Below, in pieces: positions 1-8,710 of a DNA stretch of 64,000 nucleotides; positions within the stretch are counted from its first letter, which is position 1, and the number at the start of each line of letters is the position of its first letter. Position numbers and translations under genes: made by a program. Origin of the DNA: Arthrobacter antibioticus (GTDB lineage: Bacteria > Actinomycetota > Actinomycetes > Actinomycetales > Micrococcaceae); assembly GCF_030063205.1 (NCBI RefSeq), contig NZ_JASISQ010000001.1, positions 733,152 through 797,151 of the forward strand. Direction: 5' to 3'. Under the pieces are notes generated by a model. That model was not told the DNA's origin. It made no database searches and saw nothing but the letters and a program-made list of their open reading frames with translations.

Positions 1-2
1 TT

Positions 3-1124
3 GCAAACGAATATCCGAACTATGGGGCGGAATACGGTAATGGTTTCGTTCACCGCCGAGTAGAATACTATAAACAATACGGTGCACAGGTTGACGTTGT
101 CGCTTTTGGAAAACGTTTACCCCAAAAAATATATGAATATAAAGATGTAAAAGTTCTATCCGGCTATGTAAATGAACTTTTGTATCTACTTTCTACACAA
201 GAATATGAGTCGGTTAGCGTTCACTTTCTCAACCATGAAATGTGGAACGTTCTTAATCCCTTCCTCAAAGACCTGAACCTCTTTGTCTATCTTCATGGGT
301 ACGAAGTAAATCGGTGGGTACGCAGAATCTTCGAATACAACACAACCGAGGAACTCACCGGAAACATTGAAAGAACCTTGCAACTTCAAAGATTCTGGAA
401 GCATGTGGTTGGTCATCAATATGGCCCGAGAAAATTTATCTTTGTTTCTAAGTGGTGGCAAGATGCTGTCACTGAAGACATGGAACTTACTTTTCCAAAA
501 AAACGAACTGAAATAGTGCACAATTTTATTGATACCAAACTCTTCAGTTTTGTGCCCAAGGATATTAATCAAAGATATAATCTTTTATGGGTAAGGAGTG
601 CCGACGCAAGAAAATATGGCAACGATTTAGCCATCGGGTGTCTTCGTATTCTTCAGAGATCAAAGTACTGGCATATATTAAAAATAACTATAATAGGTAA
701 TGGAAAATATTTCCACGAATTCCAAGATGCATTTGTCAATCAATCAAACGTCTCAATTCAACAGAAGTTTGTTTCGCAGGAGGAGATAGCAGCTCTCCAT
801 AAGACAAATGGAATATTCTTAGTCCCCAGCCGCCTTGACTCTCAAGGCGTTTCCAGAGATGAGGCTATGTCGTCCGGTCTTATTGCTGTGACAAATTCAG
901 TGACGGCAATTCCAGAATTTATAGATTCAAATACCGGAGTGGTTGCTCCACCAGAGGATGCACAATTTATGGCCGACGAAATAATACGCATATTTGAAAA
1001 TCCCGCATTGTTTGACCAATTGTCCAAAGCAGCAGCTCTCAGGGCTAGGTCACAATGCGGCGAACAACAGACTGTGAAACGTGAGGCCGAAATTATGGGA
1101 ATTCTTGGTGGTTCAAGACGATGA
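3..1124 (+). CDS. Glycosyltransferase, GT4-like, 5'-truncated by window edge
   Basis: The frame is open from base 3 with no start codon needed, so the N-terminus lies outside the window. The first visible residues (YPNYGAEYGNGFVHRRVEYY, followed by KQYG) are typical of the N-terminal Rossmann domain of GT-B fold glycosyltransferases. The TTG at 180 is internal and not a start. The C-terminal half carries the donor-binding pattern SRLDSQGVSRDEAMSSG followed by TAIPEFID, as in GT4 enzymes. Its job is probably to add one sugar to the surface polysaccharide repeat on the cytoplasmic side. The stop overlaps the next start (ATGA at 1121-1124), so the two genes are translationally coupled. The coding sequence is visibly AT-rich compared with 3384-7406, which suggests horizontal origin. 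Donor and acceptor cannot be predicted. Confidence 0.85.
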   Translation, partial: ANEYPNYGAEYGNGFVHRRVEYYKQYGAQVDVVAFGKRLPQKIYEYKDVKVLSGYVNELLYLLSTQEYESVSVHFLNHEMWNVLNPFLKDLNLFVYLHGYEVNRWVRRIFEYNTTEELTGNIERTLQLQRFWKHVVGHQYGPRKFIFVSKWWQDAVTEDMELTFPKKRTEIVHNFIDTKLFSFVPKDINQRYNLLWVRSADARKYGNDLAIGCLRILQRSKYWHILKITIIGNGKYFHEFQDAFVNQSNVSIQQKFVSQEEIAALHKTNGIFLVPSRLDSQGVSRDEAMSSGLIAVTNSVTAIPEFIDSNTGVVAPPEDAQFMADEIIRIFENPALFDQLSKAAALRARSQCGEQQTVKREAEIMGILGGSRR

Positions 1125-3238
1125 GTAGTCTCATTTTTGTCAGCCAAATTGGTGCTGTAGAAGGGAATCTTTTTACTGCCCTCAAGCACAGTGAAGATTT
1201 CGTCATTTTCTACGATATTGTAGAGAATAGATTTTATCCAGAAAATATAATTCCTGCTAACACTTGGATAAGTCAGACATTTGTTAATAGTGAACACTTA
1301 TTACTGTCTCGCTATTTTAGTCAACTGATAGAAACACATAAAATTGATCACGTCTTCGCTATTGGTATTGAGGCCATAATATACGCAAACTCAAATATTG
1401 ACTCCCACGACGTGATTGCGCTGGTTATGAAGGGCGAACTGGACTTCAGTATTAGGCGCACGGGTCTGCTTGAAAGATTTATGAAGGCTGTAACGAACTC
1501 TAAACGACTCTTTTTTGAAGATACCTGGGAAATGGATAAAGCGAGTGCCCATGGATCAGAAGTACCGCACTTTGTTTATCCTCTCTTCATTCAACCAAAA
1601 AATCGAATATTGGACCACAACCGCAAGAATACGAAAATTGCCATTATTGAACCTACTGTTGATACAGATAGCGATTTGGAAGTCCGCATAAATCTATACC
1701 AAGAGCAGTTACTGAGTCATGGCTTCGAAATAAAACGCATCAAAGCACGTGATTTATATACGAAGTTAGATCTTTCTACCGGTCGAACATTCCCCGCTAC
1801 AATGCGTTACAGAATCGGAGATTGCTCACACGCCATTTTGATTGGTGATTCAAGGAACGGAAATTCTATATTAGCTGGTCTTTCAGAAGATGCAGAATAT
1901 TTATATGCGGAAGATACATTTAATACGAGCCTTATTCTTAGTAAAGACGAATTTCCAAATTATGCCAACGCTGTTTCACTCATAAATCGTTTAGTGGGCG
2001 ATCTGACGACAGAGGAAGGCGGATCCGCAGGTGCTCATATACGAGTGCCACTCACTAGTCCTGTGGCGTCTTTGGAGCGAGATATGCAATACAATTATCC
2101 TTGGTTTTATGAGTCAACTCCTCGTTTATCAGTTGAAAAGTCATTCGATCTTTACTTTACAGTATCACCTATCGAGAATCGTGCTAACGGTGCTCGTCCA
2201 CTAAGAATTAGAAATATGGCCGAGTCGATATACAAAAATCGTCCGACTGTACTCATTACCTCAAATGCTAAACTTTTACGACGAAAAATATTCTATATTC
2301 GCTGGTTAATTGAATCTGGATTTAAAGCAAATATGTTTTACGGGGAAAATTCGACATCTCCTATTGCAACATATGATGTTATTTCCCAACTTCTAGTGTT
2401 ACTTGAAATTCTGAAACTAAATGGTTGCTCTATAGGTTGGTTTGTTCGCGACTTACATTGGCTAGATCCTGAAATTGGAGCCAATGGATTGATGACGAGC
2501 ACACAAATGACCACCGTCTCTCGTGGCCTACATGAGCTCGGAAGAGTCGCACACCTTGCTGACATGCTGTATGCCCCTAACCTGGAGTCTATTCAAGGTT
2601 TTAGAAAACTCTTGGGTGATCAGGTCTCTATTTCTACGCCTTGGGCACCGCTGCAGCCAGGCGTATCTGAAAGCAACTTCTGGGATAAGAATCATCTAAC
2701 GTCACCCAACGTTAATCCTGAGTCGGTAACGATTGTTTACAGCGGTGGGATCGGTGATGTCTATAATATGGATTTGTTTCTTTCATCAATTCATCGCTTT
2801 GAGCCCTCGTTATACTTTTTTGATTTTGTCATCCGAAAGAGCGACAGAGCACTTTTTGATAAAAGCTTATTGCAATTCAATTTGGCTGGCTATAGTAATA
2901 TTCGTGTTTTACATTGTGACTTTCAGGACTATATTCCCACTACAGTGCGTTCTGTCGGCACAATTTTCCTCAGTAGTTCCTACGCAAAATTCAGTTTTCC
3001 ATACAAGACTATGACCATGATTGAAAAAGGTTTCCCAATTGTGACATTTTCAGATATGGCTATAGCTGAATTTGTTATTGTTGAGGGTATCGGTCGAGTC
3101 TGTTCCCGTTCTGAGGATGATATTTTTGACTGTATTACAAGTGTTGTTAAGAATATTGAACATTTTGATTTTCGTGCGGTTCGTGAATCCCATTCTTGGA
3201 GAGCTAGGACCGAGACCGTACTCAGCCTTACTAGCTGA
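1121..3238 (+). CDS. Large putative glycosyltransferase (705 aa)
   Basis: The ATG at 1121 overlaps the preceding stop by four bases. I do not recognise the N-terminal ~370 residues, although they read as alternating beta/alpha segments. The C-terminal ~330 residues look like a GT-B glycosyltransferase. They include a Rossmann-like SNAKLLRRKIFYIRWLIESG stretch, a segment VTIVYSGGIGDVYNMDLFL that resembles the start of a donor domain, and a late KTMTMIEKGFPIVTFSD segment corresponding to the donor-binding helix of GT4 proteins. No transmembrane segment is evident. The gene is AT-rich like its upstream neighbour. It could be a bifunctional transferase with a degenerate first domain. The role in polysaccharide assembly is inferred from context only. 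Confidence 0.6.
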   Translation: MSSLIFVSQIGAVEGNLFTALKHSEDFVIFYDIVENRFYPENIIPANTWISQTFVNSEHLLLSRYFSQLIETHKIDHVFAIGIEAIIYANSNIDSHDVIALVMKGELDFSIRRTGLLERFMKAVTNSKRLFFEDTWEMDKASAHGSEVPHFVYPLFIQPKNRILDHNRKNTKIAIIEPTVDTDSDLEVRINLYQEQLLSHGFEIKRIKARDLYTKLDLSTGRTFPATMRYRIGDCSHAILIGDSRNGNSILAGLSEDAEYLYAEDTFNTSLILSKDEFPNYANAVSLINRLVGDLTTEEGGSAGAHIRVPLTSPVASLERDMQYNYPWFYESTPRLSVEKSFDLYFTVSPIENRANGARPLRIRNMAESIYKNRPTVLITSNAKLLRRKIFYIRWLIESGFKANMFYGENSTSPIATYDVISQLLVLLEILKLNGCSIGWFVRDLHWLDPEIGANGLMTSTQMTTVSRGLHELGRVAHLADMLYAPNLESIQGFRKLLGDQVSISTPWAPLQPGVSESNFWDKNHLTSPNVNPESVTIVYSGGIGDVYNMDLFLSSIHRFEPSLYFFDFVIRKSDRALFDKSLLQFNLAGYSNIRVLHCDFQDYIPTTVRSVGTIFLSSSYAKFSFPYKTMTMIEKGFPIVTFSDMAIAEFVIVEGIGRVCSRSEDDIFDCITSVVKNIEHFDFRAVRESHSWRARTETVLSLTS

Positions 3239-3383
3239 AGTTCTCCTAATTGGGCTTGTTCTGCAAACTCCACAGCAGGTTACTATGGTACCAATCGTAT
3301 TAGGTATACCGTTATGCGGTTGACATTATTTTTCGGGTTTCACCTCAGACTATTTTCGATCAATAGATTAGGTTATATACAAC

Positions 3384-4673
3384 GTGAAGATTGCGGTTAT
3401 TGCACTGGGTAAGATTGGTTTGCCGTTGGCTGTCCAGTTTGCTTCTAAGGGCCATGAGGTGGTTGGTGTTGATGTCAATCAAAACGTTGTGGACTTGGTG
3501 AATGCTGCCATGGAGCCGTTCCCTGGTGAGGGGCAGCTACAAGAAAAGTTATCTGAATTGGTCCCTGTCGGTAGGCTCCGGGCGACGACGGATTATGCCA
3601 AGGCGGTGCCTGGCGCTGATGCTGTGGTGCTGGTTGTGCCGTTGTTTGTTGATGCGGAGGCTAAACCTGATTTTGGTTGGATGGATGCGGCCACGGCGGA
3701 GCTTGCCCGTCATTTGAGTCCTAATACTCTTGTCGCTTATGAGACAACGTTGCCGGTGGGAACTACTCGTAACCGGTGGAAGCCGGCTTTGGAGGCTGGT
3801 TCCGGACTTGTGGAGGGCAAAGATTTCCATCTTGTGTTTTCCCCTGAGCGTGTCTTGACTGGGCGTGTTTTTGCTGACTTGCGTAAGTATCCAAAGCTTG
3901 TGGGTGGGCTTTCAGAGGCTGGTGCCGCTAGGGCTATTGAGTTTTACGAGTCGGTTCTGGACTTTGATGAACGTCCCGATCTGGAGCGGGGCAATGGTGT
4001 GTGGGATCTTGGCTCTGCTGAGGCTTCTGAGCTGGCTAAATTGGCTGAGACTACTTACCGTGATGTGAATATTGGTTTAGCGAATCAGTTTGCTCGGTAC
4101 GCGGCTAAAACTGGGATTGATATTTACCAGGTGATTGCAGCTTCGAACTCCCAGCCCTTTAGCCATATTCATCAGCCGGGTATAGCGGTTGGTGGGCACT
4201 GCATCCCGGTCTATCCTCGCTTGTATCTGTGGAATGATCCTGATGCCACAGTTGTCAGGGCAGCACGTGCGGCGAACGCGGCGATGCCTGATTACACGAT
4301 TGGCCTTCTTGAAGGTGCTTTCGGGGAGTTGAGTGGGGCACGTGTGGTGGTGCTGGGGGCTGCCTATCGCGGGGGTGTTAAAGAAACTGCGTTCTCAGGG
4401 GTGTTTGACGCCGTTGAGGCGATCAGCCGGCGTGGTGGAATTGCTTTAGTCCATGACCCTATGTACACAGATACTGAACTTATTCAGCTTGGGTTTGTGC
4501 CGTATCACTTAGGTGAGCGCGTTGATGCTGCAGTGGTGCAGGCTGACCATGTCGAGTATCAGGCTTTGACTCCTTCGGATCTGCCGGGTGTGAAGGCTTT
4601 TATCGACGGGCGCCGGGTAAGCTCGCCTCAGAAGTGGGAAGGCGTCACTTACCGCGTCATTGGCAAGGCCTAA
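3384..4673 (+). CDS. UDP-N-acetylglucosamine 6-dehydrogenase, WbpA-type nucleotide-sugar dehydrogenase
   Basis: A 429-residue member of the UDP-glucose/UDP-ManNAc dehydrogenase family, which oxidises C6 of a UDP-sugar to a carboxylate with two NAD+. An N-terminal Rossmann motif (VIALGKIGLP, residues 4-13) binds NAD. The catalytic cysteine is Cys273 in VGGHCIPV, and the family stretch ELAKLAETTYRDVNIGLAN lies around residues 217-235. Translation starts at GTG 3384. A TTGACA hexamer at 3320-3325 in the 145-bp gap could be a -35 element, but no good -10 follows at normal spacing. The next three genes encode an acetyltransferase, an aminotransferase and a Gfo/Idh oxidoreductase, the set known as WbpD/E/B. 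That makes UDP-GlcNAc the likely substrate rather than UDP-glucose. Codon use is clearly more GC-rich than in the two upstream genes. Confidence 0.85.
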   Translation: MKIAVIALGKIGLPLAVQFASKGHEVVGVDVNQNVVDLVNAAMEPFPGEGQLQEKLSELVPVGRLRATTDYAKAVPGADAVVLVVPLFVDAEAKPDFGWMDAATAELARHLSPNTLVAYETTLPVGTTRNRWKPALEAGSGLVEGKDFHLVFSPERVLTGRVFADLRKYPKLVGGLSEAGAARAIEFYESVLDFDERPDLERGNGVWDLGSAEASELAKLAETTYRDVNIGLANQFARYAAKTGIDIYQVIAASNSQPFSHIHQPGIAVGGHCIPVYPRLYLWNDPDATVVRAARAANAAMPDYTIGLLEGAFGELSGARVVVLGAAYRGGVKETAFSGVFDAVEAISRRGGIALVHDPMYTDTELIQLGFVPYHLGERVDAAVVQADHVEYQALTPSDLPGVKAFIDGRRVSSPQKWEGVTYRVIGKA

Positions 4674-4717
4674 GGTTTTTTTACGGGCCATATCCTATCG
4701 TGATCAGGAGAATCAGT

Positions 4718-5314
4718 ATGACTTTTATTGCCCCTAGTGCCGATGTTGCAGAGCAGGCAATTCTTGGCGAAGGCACAAAGATTTGGCATTTGGCCCAAGT
4801 CCGTGAAGACGCGGTCCTTGGGGAGAACTGCATCGTGGGTCGTGGGGCCTATGTTGGCAACGGGGTTCATATCGGTGCTAATACAAAAATTCAGAATTAC
4901 GCGTTGGTGTATGAACCGGCAGTTCTGGGCCACGGGGTGTTTATCGGTCCGGCAGTGGTGTTGACTAACGACACGTATCCGCGGGCAGTGAGCCCTGACG
5001 GGACGCTGAAGAGTGCCCATGACTGGGTTCCGGTAGGTGTCACGATTGAAGATGGGGCCTCGGTGGGCGCCCGGGCAGTGTGCATTGCACCGCTAAGGAT
5101 TGGCCGTTGGGCCACGATCGCGGCTGGGTCCGTGGTGACTAAAGACGTTCCTGCGTTTGCGTTGATGGCGGGGGTTCCTGCTCGCCGCTTAGGCTGGGTG
5201 GGAAAGGCCGGGTTCCCGCTGGCTTTCGATGATGGATTCTGGGTATGTCCAGAAACTGGCACAAAATATGTTGAAGATGAAAATCTCCTGAAAGAGGCAG
5301 AGGACAAAGTATGA
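4718..5314 (+). CDS. Left-handed beta-helix N-acetyltransferase, WbpD-type
   Basis: A 198-residue hexapeptide-repeat acyltransferase with repeated I/V-G-x-x motifs (LGENCIVGRGAYVGNGVHIG and IGPAVVLTND). This pattern marks the WbpD/PglD-like trimeric family that acetylates the 3-amino group of a UDP-sugar uronic acid. The ATG at 4718 was chosen because CAGGAG lies 7 nt upstream and the protein then starts at the first hexapeptide coil (MTFIAPSADV). The reading frame extends further upstream but overlaps the previous gene without a ribosome binding site. The stop overlaps the next start (ATGA, 5311-5314). The C-terminal WVCPETGTKYVEDENLL tail resembles that of acetyltransferases paired with aminotransferases of the WbpE type. 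Confidence 0.85.
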   Translation: MTFIAPSADVAEQAILGEGTKIWHLAQVREDAVLGENCIVGRGAYVGNGVHIGANTKIQNYALVYEPAVLGHGVFIGPAVVLTNDTYPRAVSPDGTLKSAHDWVPVGVTIEDGASVGARAVCIAPLRIGRWATIAAGSVVTKDVPAFALMAGVPARRLGWVGKAGFPLAFDDGFWVCPETGTKYVEDENLLKEAEDKV

Positions 5315-6402
5315 ACCAGGACTTCATTCCCGCAGCAAAACCGATCATTGGTGCCCAGGAGCGGGCAGCGGTCGAGGCCGTTATGGCGTCAGGTATGTTG
5401 GCGCAGGGCCAGCAGGTGGCCGATTTTGAGACGGAATTTTCTCAGGTTCTCCTTGATGGCCGGGCCAGTGTGGCAGTCAATTCCGGTACTTCCGGGTTGC
5501 ACTTAGGGTTGCTAGCGTCCGGTGTTGGAGTCGGTGACGAGGTCATTGTGCCGTCCTTTACTTTTGCTGCAACGGGTAACTCTGTGGCGTTGACTGGTGC
5601 AACACCGGTTTTTGCTGACATTGAGCTTGACTACTACTCACTTGATGTTGCTCATGTGGAGTCACTGATCACGGATAAGACCAAGGGCATCATGCCCGTG
5701 CACCTGTACGGGCACCCTTTTGCCGCTGAAGCATTTGTAGCTCTTGCCGATAAGCATGGCATCGATTTGTATGAAGACGCCGCGCAGGCTCACGGTGCGG
5801 CCCTGAACGGGAAGAAAGTTGGCACGTTCGGTAAGTTTGGGATGTTCAGCCTGTACCCCACGAAGAACATGACTTCTGGTGAGGGCGGTATGGTCTCGAC
5901 CGCGGATGCGACGGTGGAGCGGAACCTGCGTCTGCTGCGTAATCAGGGCATGGAGACTCAGTATGAAAACGAGTTGGTTGGTTTCAATAATCGCATGACG
6001 GACTTACACGCAGCTATTGGGCGGGTGCAGCTGAAGAAAGTCATGGACTGGACCAGACAGCGACAGGCTAATGCCGCGTTCCTGAGTGCTAATCTTGAAG
6101 GTGTGGGAACACCGAAGGTGGCGGACGGTGCAGAGCACGTTTATCACCAGTACACGATTCGTGTTCCGCAGGGTCGTGATGAGTTGCATGCGCGGTTACG
6201 AAGCGAATTCAACATTGGTTCCGGTGTGTACTATCCGGCTCCTAACCACCGGCTTCCTTCTTTCAATAGTGTAGAAGACCTGCCTAATACCGAGATAGCG
6301 GCCAAGGAAGTCTTGTCTTTGCCAGTGCGCCCCTCACTGAGCCAAGATGATTTAGCCCGTATTGTCAGTGCTGTGAACACTATCGTGAAGTCAGGTGCGT
6401 GA
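5311..6402 (+). CDS. PLP-dependent sugar aminotransferase, WbpE-type (DegT/DnrJ/EryC1 family)
   Basis: A 363-residue DegT/DnrJ/EryC1/StrS family aminotransferase. The Schiff-base lysine is in SLYPTKNMTSGEGG, and the phosphate-binding NSGTSGLHLGLLA and the YEDAAQAHGA aspartate are both present. It should transfer an amino group from glutamate to C3 of the keto sugar formed by the oxidoreductase encoded next. The ATG overlaps the acetyltransferase stop, and its own stop overlaps the next start (GTGA, 6399-6402). The operon is therefore coupled throughout. The assignment to the diacetamido-uronic acid pathway rests on the four-gene set rather than on a single diagnostic residue. Confidence 0.9.
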   Translation: MNQDFIPAAKPIIGAQERAAVEAVMASGMLAQGQQVADFETEFSQVLLDGRASVAVNSGTSGLHLGLLASGVGVGDEVIVPSFTFAATGNSVALTGATPVFADIELDYYSLDVAHVESLITDKTKGIMPVHLYGHPFAAEAFVALADKHGIDLYEDAAQAHGAALNGKKVGTFGKFGMFSLYPTKNMTSGEGGMVSTADATVERNLRLLRNQGMETQYENELVGFNNRMTDLHAAIGRVQLKKVMDWTRQRQANAAFLSANLEGVGTPKVADGAEHVYHQYTIRVPQGRDELHARLRSEFNIGSGVYYPAPNHRLPSFNSVEDLPNTEIAAKEVLSLPVRPSLSQDDLARIVSAVNTIVKSGA

Positions 6403-7406
6403 GCATGGCGAATCTGCGAGTAGGACTGATCGGTCTAGGGATGATGGGTCGCCACCATGCCAGAGTGATCCGCGAAGTTGATGGTATTGAGCTTGTTGCT
6501 GTAGCTGACGTTTATGGCGATCCACATGGGGTGGCTAAAGAACTGCCTCTCTTGCGTAGTGTTGAGGAACTCATCGCTGCTGGACTGGATATGGCTGTGG
6601 CGGCCGTCCCCACGGGCATGCATGAAGAAGTGGGTTTAGCGTTAGCCGCAGCTGGAATCCATACATTAGTGGAAAAGCCGATTGCAGCCAGTGCGCCAGC
6701 AGGTCAACGCTTAGTGGAAGCTTTCGCAGCCAAGGGTCTTGTTGGCGCTGTGGGGCACATCGAGCGTTTTAACCCCGCTTTGCAGTCGCTGCGCAGCAGA
6801 ATTGCTGATGGCGAGTTGGGTGAGGTCTACCAGATTGCCACCCGCCGACAAGGACCGTTCCCTTCGCGTATCGCTGATGTTGGTGTGGTCAAAGATCTGG
6901 GTACGCATGACATAGACCTCACAGCATGGCTGGCCCAGAGCCGCTTTGAATCAATATTTGCCCAGACCACAACACGTAGTGGCCGGCCCCACGAGGACAT
7001 GGTGGCCGCAACAGGCAAGCTCGCCAATGGTGTGATCACCAACCATCTTGTCAACTGGCTTTCACCCATGAAGGAACGCCTGACGATTGTCACCGGTGAA
7101 AAAGGTGCATTCGTAGCTGACACTGTCACAGCTGATCTAACATTTTTCGAGAACGGGATAGTCGCTACTGAATGGGAGTCCATGGCAGCGTTCCGTGGTG
7201 TTTCCGAGGGCAATGTGACCCGCCTGGCCATCGCCAAGCCTGAGCCATTACGCACTGAACACGAAGCATTCCGTGACGCCGTGCTGGGCTTGCGCAATGA
7301 CGTAGTCACCATGGCCGAAGGACAAGACACTCTCCTTGTAGCAGAAGCAGTACTGGAATCCTCCAGATCTGGGCAGCCCGCAGCGATGCCCTCAAATCTG
7401 CAGTAA
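6399..7406 (+). CDS. UDP-sugar 3-dehydrogenase, Gfo/Idh/MocA family (WbpB-type)
   Basis: A 335-residue oxidoreductase with an N-terminal NAD-binding motif (VGLIGLGMMGRHHARV) and the family's EKP catalytic motif in HTLVEKPIAAS (around residue 92). The stretches VGHIERFNPAL and DLGTHDID are typical of UDP-N-acetyl-sugar-uronate 3-dehydrogenases. It is expected to oxidise C3 of UDP-GlcNAcA before transamination. Translation starts at GTG 6399, overlapping the previous stop, or possibly ATG 6405. It is the last gene before the insertion-sequence nest, so transcription of anything once downstream has been cut off. The pathway assignment is inferred from the neighbours. Confidence 0.85.
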   Translation: MSMANLRVGLIGLGMMGRHHARVIREVDGIELVAVADVYGDPHGVAKELPLLRSVEELIAAGLDMAVAAVPTGMHEEVGLALAAAGIHTLVEKPIAASAPAGQRLVEAFAAKGLVGAVGHIERFNPALQSLRSRIADGELGEVYQIATRRQGPFPSRIADVGVVKDLGTHDIDLTAWLAQSRFESIFAQTTTRSGRPHEDMVAATGKLANGVITNHLVNWLSPMKERLTIVTGEKGAFVADTVTADLTFFENGIVATEWESMAAFRGVSEGNVTRLAIAKPEPLRTEHEAFRDAVLGLRNDVVTMAEGQDTLLVAEAVLESSRSGQPAAMPSNLQ

Positions 7407-7509
7407 GTACCCCCTTCTTATTCATGACTAAATAGCTACCGAGCCAAGTGGCGCCTACTGAAATTCTTTGCGAGCTCGTCAATGGCTGGTATTTTGCGCA
7501 GCCTGAGAG

Positions 7510-7617
7510 CCACTTGTAATCCTCAAGGTTGAAGATCGTGGTGGCAGCATCAGGGTGCGGCAAAGTAAGCTCGTTCAAGGCTCGTGGTCCTGTCATCGAT
7601 GGATGCGTCAAGAACAT
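7510..7617 (-). pseudogene. ISL3 transposase fragment of copy C (first ~35 residues)
   Basis: The minus-strand reading frame from ATG 7617 begins MFLTHPSMTGPRALNELTLP and continues to IFNLEDYK. It matches the first residues of the transposases of copies A and B almost residue for residue. Homology stops near 7510, after which the frame runs on into unrelated sequence. No catalytic domain is present. It is a dead remnant. Confidence 0.8.
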
Positions 7618-8710
7618 CCATCACAGCAGGGCTACGAGCCACCTTCGTCCAGTGGCTCTCCGTGGTTCGTGGTGAATTCCATTGTCGTCATGGATGATTC
7701 ACCGCTGTTCTGGCGGCGCTTCTGAGCATAATCCTTGTTGTGTAGTTGGTGCTATTGACGAAGCCTCGCCCGGTCCTTTTGATGTGTTTGATGCTGGTGT
7801 TGTTGGCTTCGACTTTCCCTGTGGTCGCGCCGGTGACAATGAGGACTTCGATCTCTTTCCACCACCGGCAAATATTCCGCCACAGCCGTGTTGTCTCAGG
7901 CTGACGGAATTCCTTGACGAGATATTCGAGGTGTTCCTTCGCCAGCTCGGCGTCTTCCAAGGAGCCGGTGCGCAGCACCGTTCGTACTCGTTCCTTCACA
8001 TCCCACGCTGCCTTGAGTTTCCCGGTCTGATCATCGGTGGCGAAGACCTGCTCTAACCGTGCCCGGGCCTGATCTGAGAGGGAATCGCCGGCGCGTAGGA
8101 GCAGCATCCGATGCGCCCAGGCAGGATCCACAGCCCGGCCACGACGACCCCGCACCTGATGGGAGAGCGCCTGCCTCACCTCTGTCAGTGCCTGGTTCGC
8201 GAGTTGTATGAGATGAAAATGGTCAACGGAGACGGCGGTGCGGGGCAGCCATATCCGTAGCGCTTTCCTGAATGCTGCCGAGGGATCAATAGCTACGACT
8301 TGAACGCCGAGTCGCCATTCCAAGGGTCCTTTGATCAACCAAGCCCCGACCCCGGTGTGGTCGCGCCCGTCAACAACACCTAGGATCTGCCCGGTATCCA
8401 GATCAACGATCGTCGTCATCCACGGCTCGATCCGCTGCCACGCATTGATTTCCGTATTTTCGAAGAAGCGGACGGCGCCGAAGTGGTGCTCATCGATGCC
8501 GAGCATCCTTGGCCGCAGGAGGTCAACGTTGGGAAGTTTCGTCGCCGCTGTGGTCAATGCTTTTTGCACTAGCCACCAAGAGACTCCATGGGCGATGGCT
8601 GTCTCCGCTGCGGCCCGCCCGGAAGAGATGACCGCAGCAACGAGTGCGCCATGGAGCCGGCGGGTGGAGCGAGCCCGGGCAGGGACCTCGAGCGTGGACT
8701 CAGAAAAAGT

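Noticed and set aside
180-182. TTG as the start of the first gene
   Set aside because: The frame is open back to base 3 and encodes conserved glycosyltransferase residues, so the gene begins outside the window.
7407-7509. Possible gene remnant between the WbpB-type gene and copy C (minus-strand VALRLRKIPAIDELAKNFSR)
   Set aside because: It is too short and matches nothing I can identify.
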